DNA of 7,679 nt, taken from Gammaproteobacteria bacterium (GTDB taxonomy: Bacteria > Pseudomonadota > Gammaproteobacteria > J044). Positions 7,099 to 7,679 of this stretch are shown here, one piece after another. Location: assembly GCA_003696465.1 (NCBI GenBank), contig RFHG01000416.1, positions 1 through 7,679 of the forward strand, read 5' to 3'. The first letter of the stretch is position 1, and the number at the start of each line of letters is the position of its first letter. Below the pieces are notes generated by a model. The model made no database searches and was not told where the DNA came from. It worked only from the letters and a program-made list of their open reading frames with translations. Made by a program: the position numbers and the translations under genes.

Positions 7099-7679
7099 AG
7101 AAGAGGTATCTGTTCCTGCTTCCCTTGTTGCTGCTGGCACTGCAGACGGCGCGTGCCGACCGCATCGAGACCTATCCCCTGCAGCACCGCAGCGCCGACG
7201 AGGTGATGCAGACCCTGCGCCCGCTGCTGCAACCCGACGAGGCCCTGACGAGCAGTGGCAACCTGCTCATCCTGCGTGCGGGCGACGCCACTCATGAGCA
7301 AGTCAAACGACTGTTGCCACAGCTCGATCGGCCCCTGGCCCAGTTGCGCATCAGCGTCCGTCAACTCCAGCGGGGTCAGGCTGATGACCGGCAGATTGGC
7401 ACGCGAGGCGACATCCGTGTCGGAACCGGACAGGACGCAAGCATCGAATTCGAGGCCCGCTCGCGACAGTACTCGACCGAACGCGAAAACGCACAATCCC
7501 TGCTGGTACGCGAAGGCGACGAGGCGTGGATCAGCACCGGCGAGGACCGCCCATATCCCGTCGTCGGACTGGTCCCCGGAGGTGCCATTGGCGGTGTTTC
7601 CTGGCGCGCGGTGCGTTCCGGCTTTCTGGTTCGGCCCCGCCTGCAGGGCGACCGTGTCCTGCTGGATGTTTCAGTGATC
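7095..7679 (+). CDS. Exported secretin-like protein (NolW/N1-type domain), GTG start, 3' end outside window
   Basis: A frame beginning GTG at 7095 stays open for 195 codons to the window edge. The first 21 residues form a clear Sec signal peptide: KKR, a leucine-rich core (LFLLPLLLLAL) and an A-R-A cleavage site before D22. Residues about 24-90 (ETYPLQHRSADEVMQTL, then NLLILRAG, HEQVKRLLPQLDRP, LRISVRQL) follow the beta-alpha-beta-beta-alpha-beta pattern of the short N1 domains of type II/III secretins (NolW-like). Residues about 130-195 (AWISTGEDRPYP, a glycine-rich loop, then GFLVRPRLQGDRVLLDVSV) resemble the start of the secretin beta domain. The N0 and multiple N domains of GspD or PilQ are missing, so this would be a minimal or non-channel relative acting in the periplasm or outer membrane. 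GTGA overlap with the preceding stop suggests coupled translation. The secretin assignment is by pattern only; the C-terminus is unseen. Confidence 0.8.
   Translation, partial: MKKRYLFLLPLLLLALQTARADRIETYPLQHRSADEVMQTLRPLLQPDEALTSSGNLLILRAGDATHEQVKRLLPQLDRPLAQLRISVRQLQRGQADDRQIGTRGDIRVGTGQDASIEFEARSRQYSTERENAQSLLVREGDEAWISTGEDRPYPVVGLVPGGAIGGVSWRAVRSGFLVRPRLQGDRVLLDVSVI

Noticed and set aside
6963..7496. 177-codon open frame on the - strand across the PLD-like/secretin-like junction
   Set aside because: It is antisense to two coupled genes and has no upstream ribosome binding site or motif that I recognise.
7255..7677. 140-codon ATG-started open frame on the + strand near the right edge
   Set aside because: It is in a different frame from the GTG-started secretin-like gene, which has the signal peptide, the ribosome binding site and the domain pattern. 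The frame at 7255 gives a Ser/Arg/Pro-rich sequence of no family.

Overview
The window is GC-rich, densely packed bacterial DNA, most likely from a gammaproteobacterium. The reasons are an Escherichia coli-type PurB, a RoxA/YcfD-type ribosomal oxygenase directly after purB, and a purB - cupin - GNAT gene order that I recall from Pseudomonas and its relatives. I see no tRNA, rRNA, insertion sequence, CRISPR array or phage gene. Apart from three short intergenic gaps the window is coding throughout.

Layout. (1) Positions 1-405, + strand: the last 134 codons of an AcnA-type aconitase, ended by a textbook intrinsic terminator at 431-462. (2) Positions 3545-462, - strand: a two-gene unit, fumC (class II fumarase) followed 21 nt later by a membrane-anchored GGDEF-EAL protein. 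In that protein the cyclase signature is degenerate (GGDKF) and the EAL phosphodiesterase motifs are all intact, so I predict it breaks down cyclic di-GMP. It converges on acnA and its stop codon abuts the terminator T-run. (3) Positions 3546-3630: an 84-85 bp divergent promoter region with two overlapping -10-like hexamers, one per strand. (4) Positions 3631 to the right edge, + strand: a tightly packed five-gene run. It comprises purB (adenylosuccinate lyase), roxA (2-oxoglutarate oxygenase for ribosomal protein L16), a small GNAT acetyltransferase, a PLD-like protein without the catalytic HKD motif, and a GTG-started exported protein that looks like a small secretin-type protein. That last gene is cut by the window edge. 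The junctions are a 3-nt gap, then overlaps of 11, 4 and 4 nt.

How the genes fit together. Aconitase and fumarase are TCA-cycle enzymes. PurB releases fumarate twice in purine synthesis, and FumC, transcribed divergently from the same short region, hydrates fumarate to malate; both enzymes belong to the same superfamily. RoxA needs O2 and 2-oxoglutarate, and FumC is the iron-sulfur-free, oxygen-tolerant fumarase, so an aerobic-metabolism theme is plausible but inferred. The c-di-GMP protein appears to be co-transcribed with fumC. The least understood and most interesting part is the right-hand end: the non-catalytic PLD-like protein and the secretin-like protein, translationally coupled to housekeeping genes.
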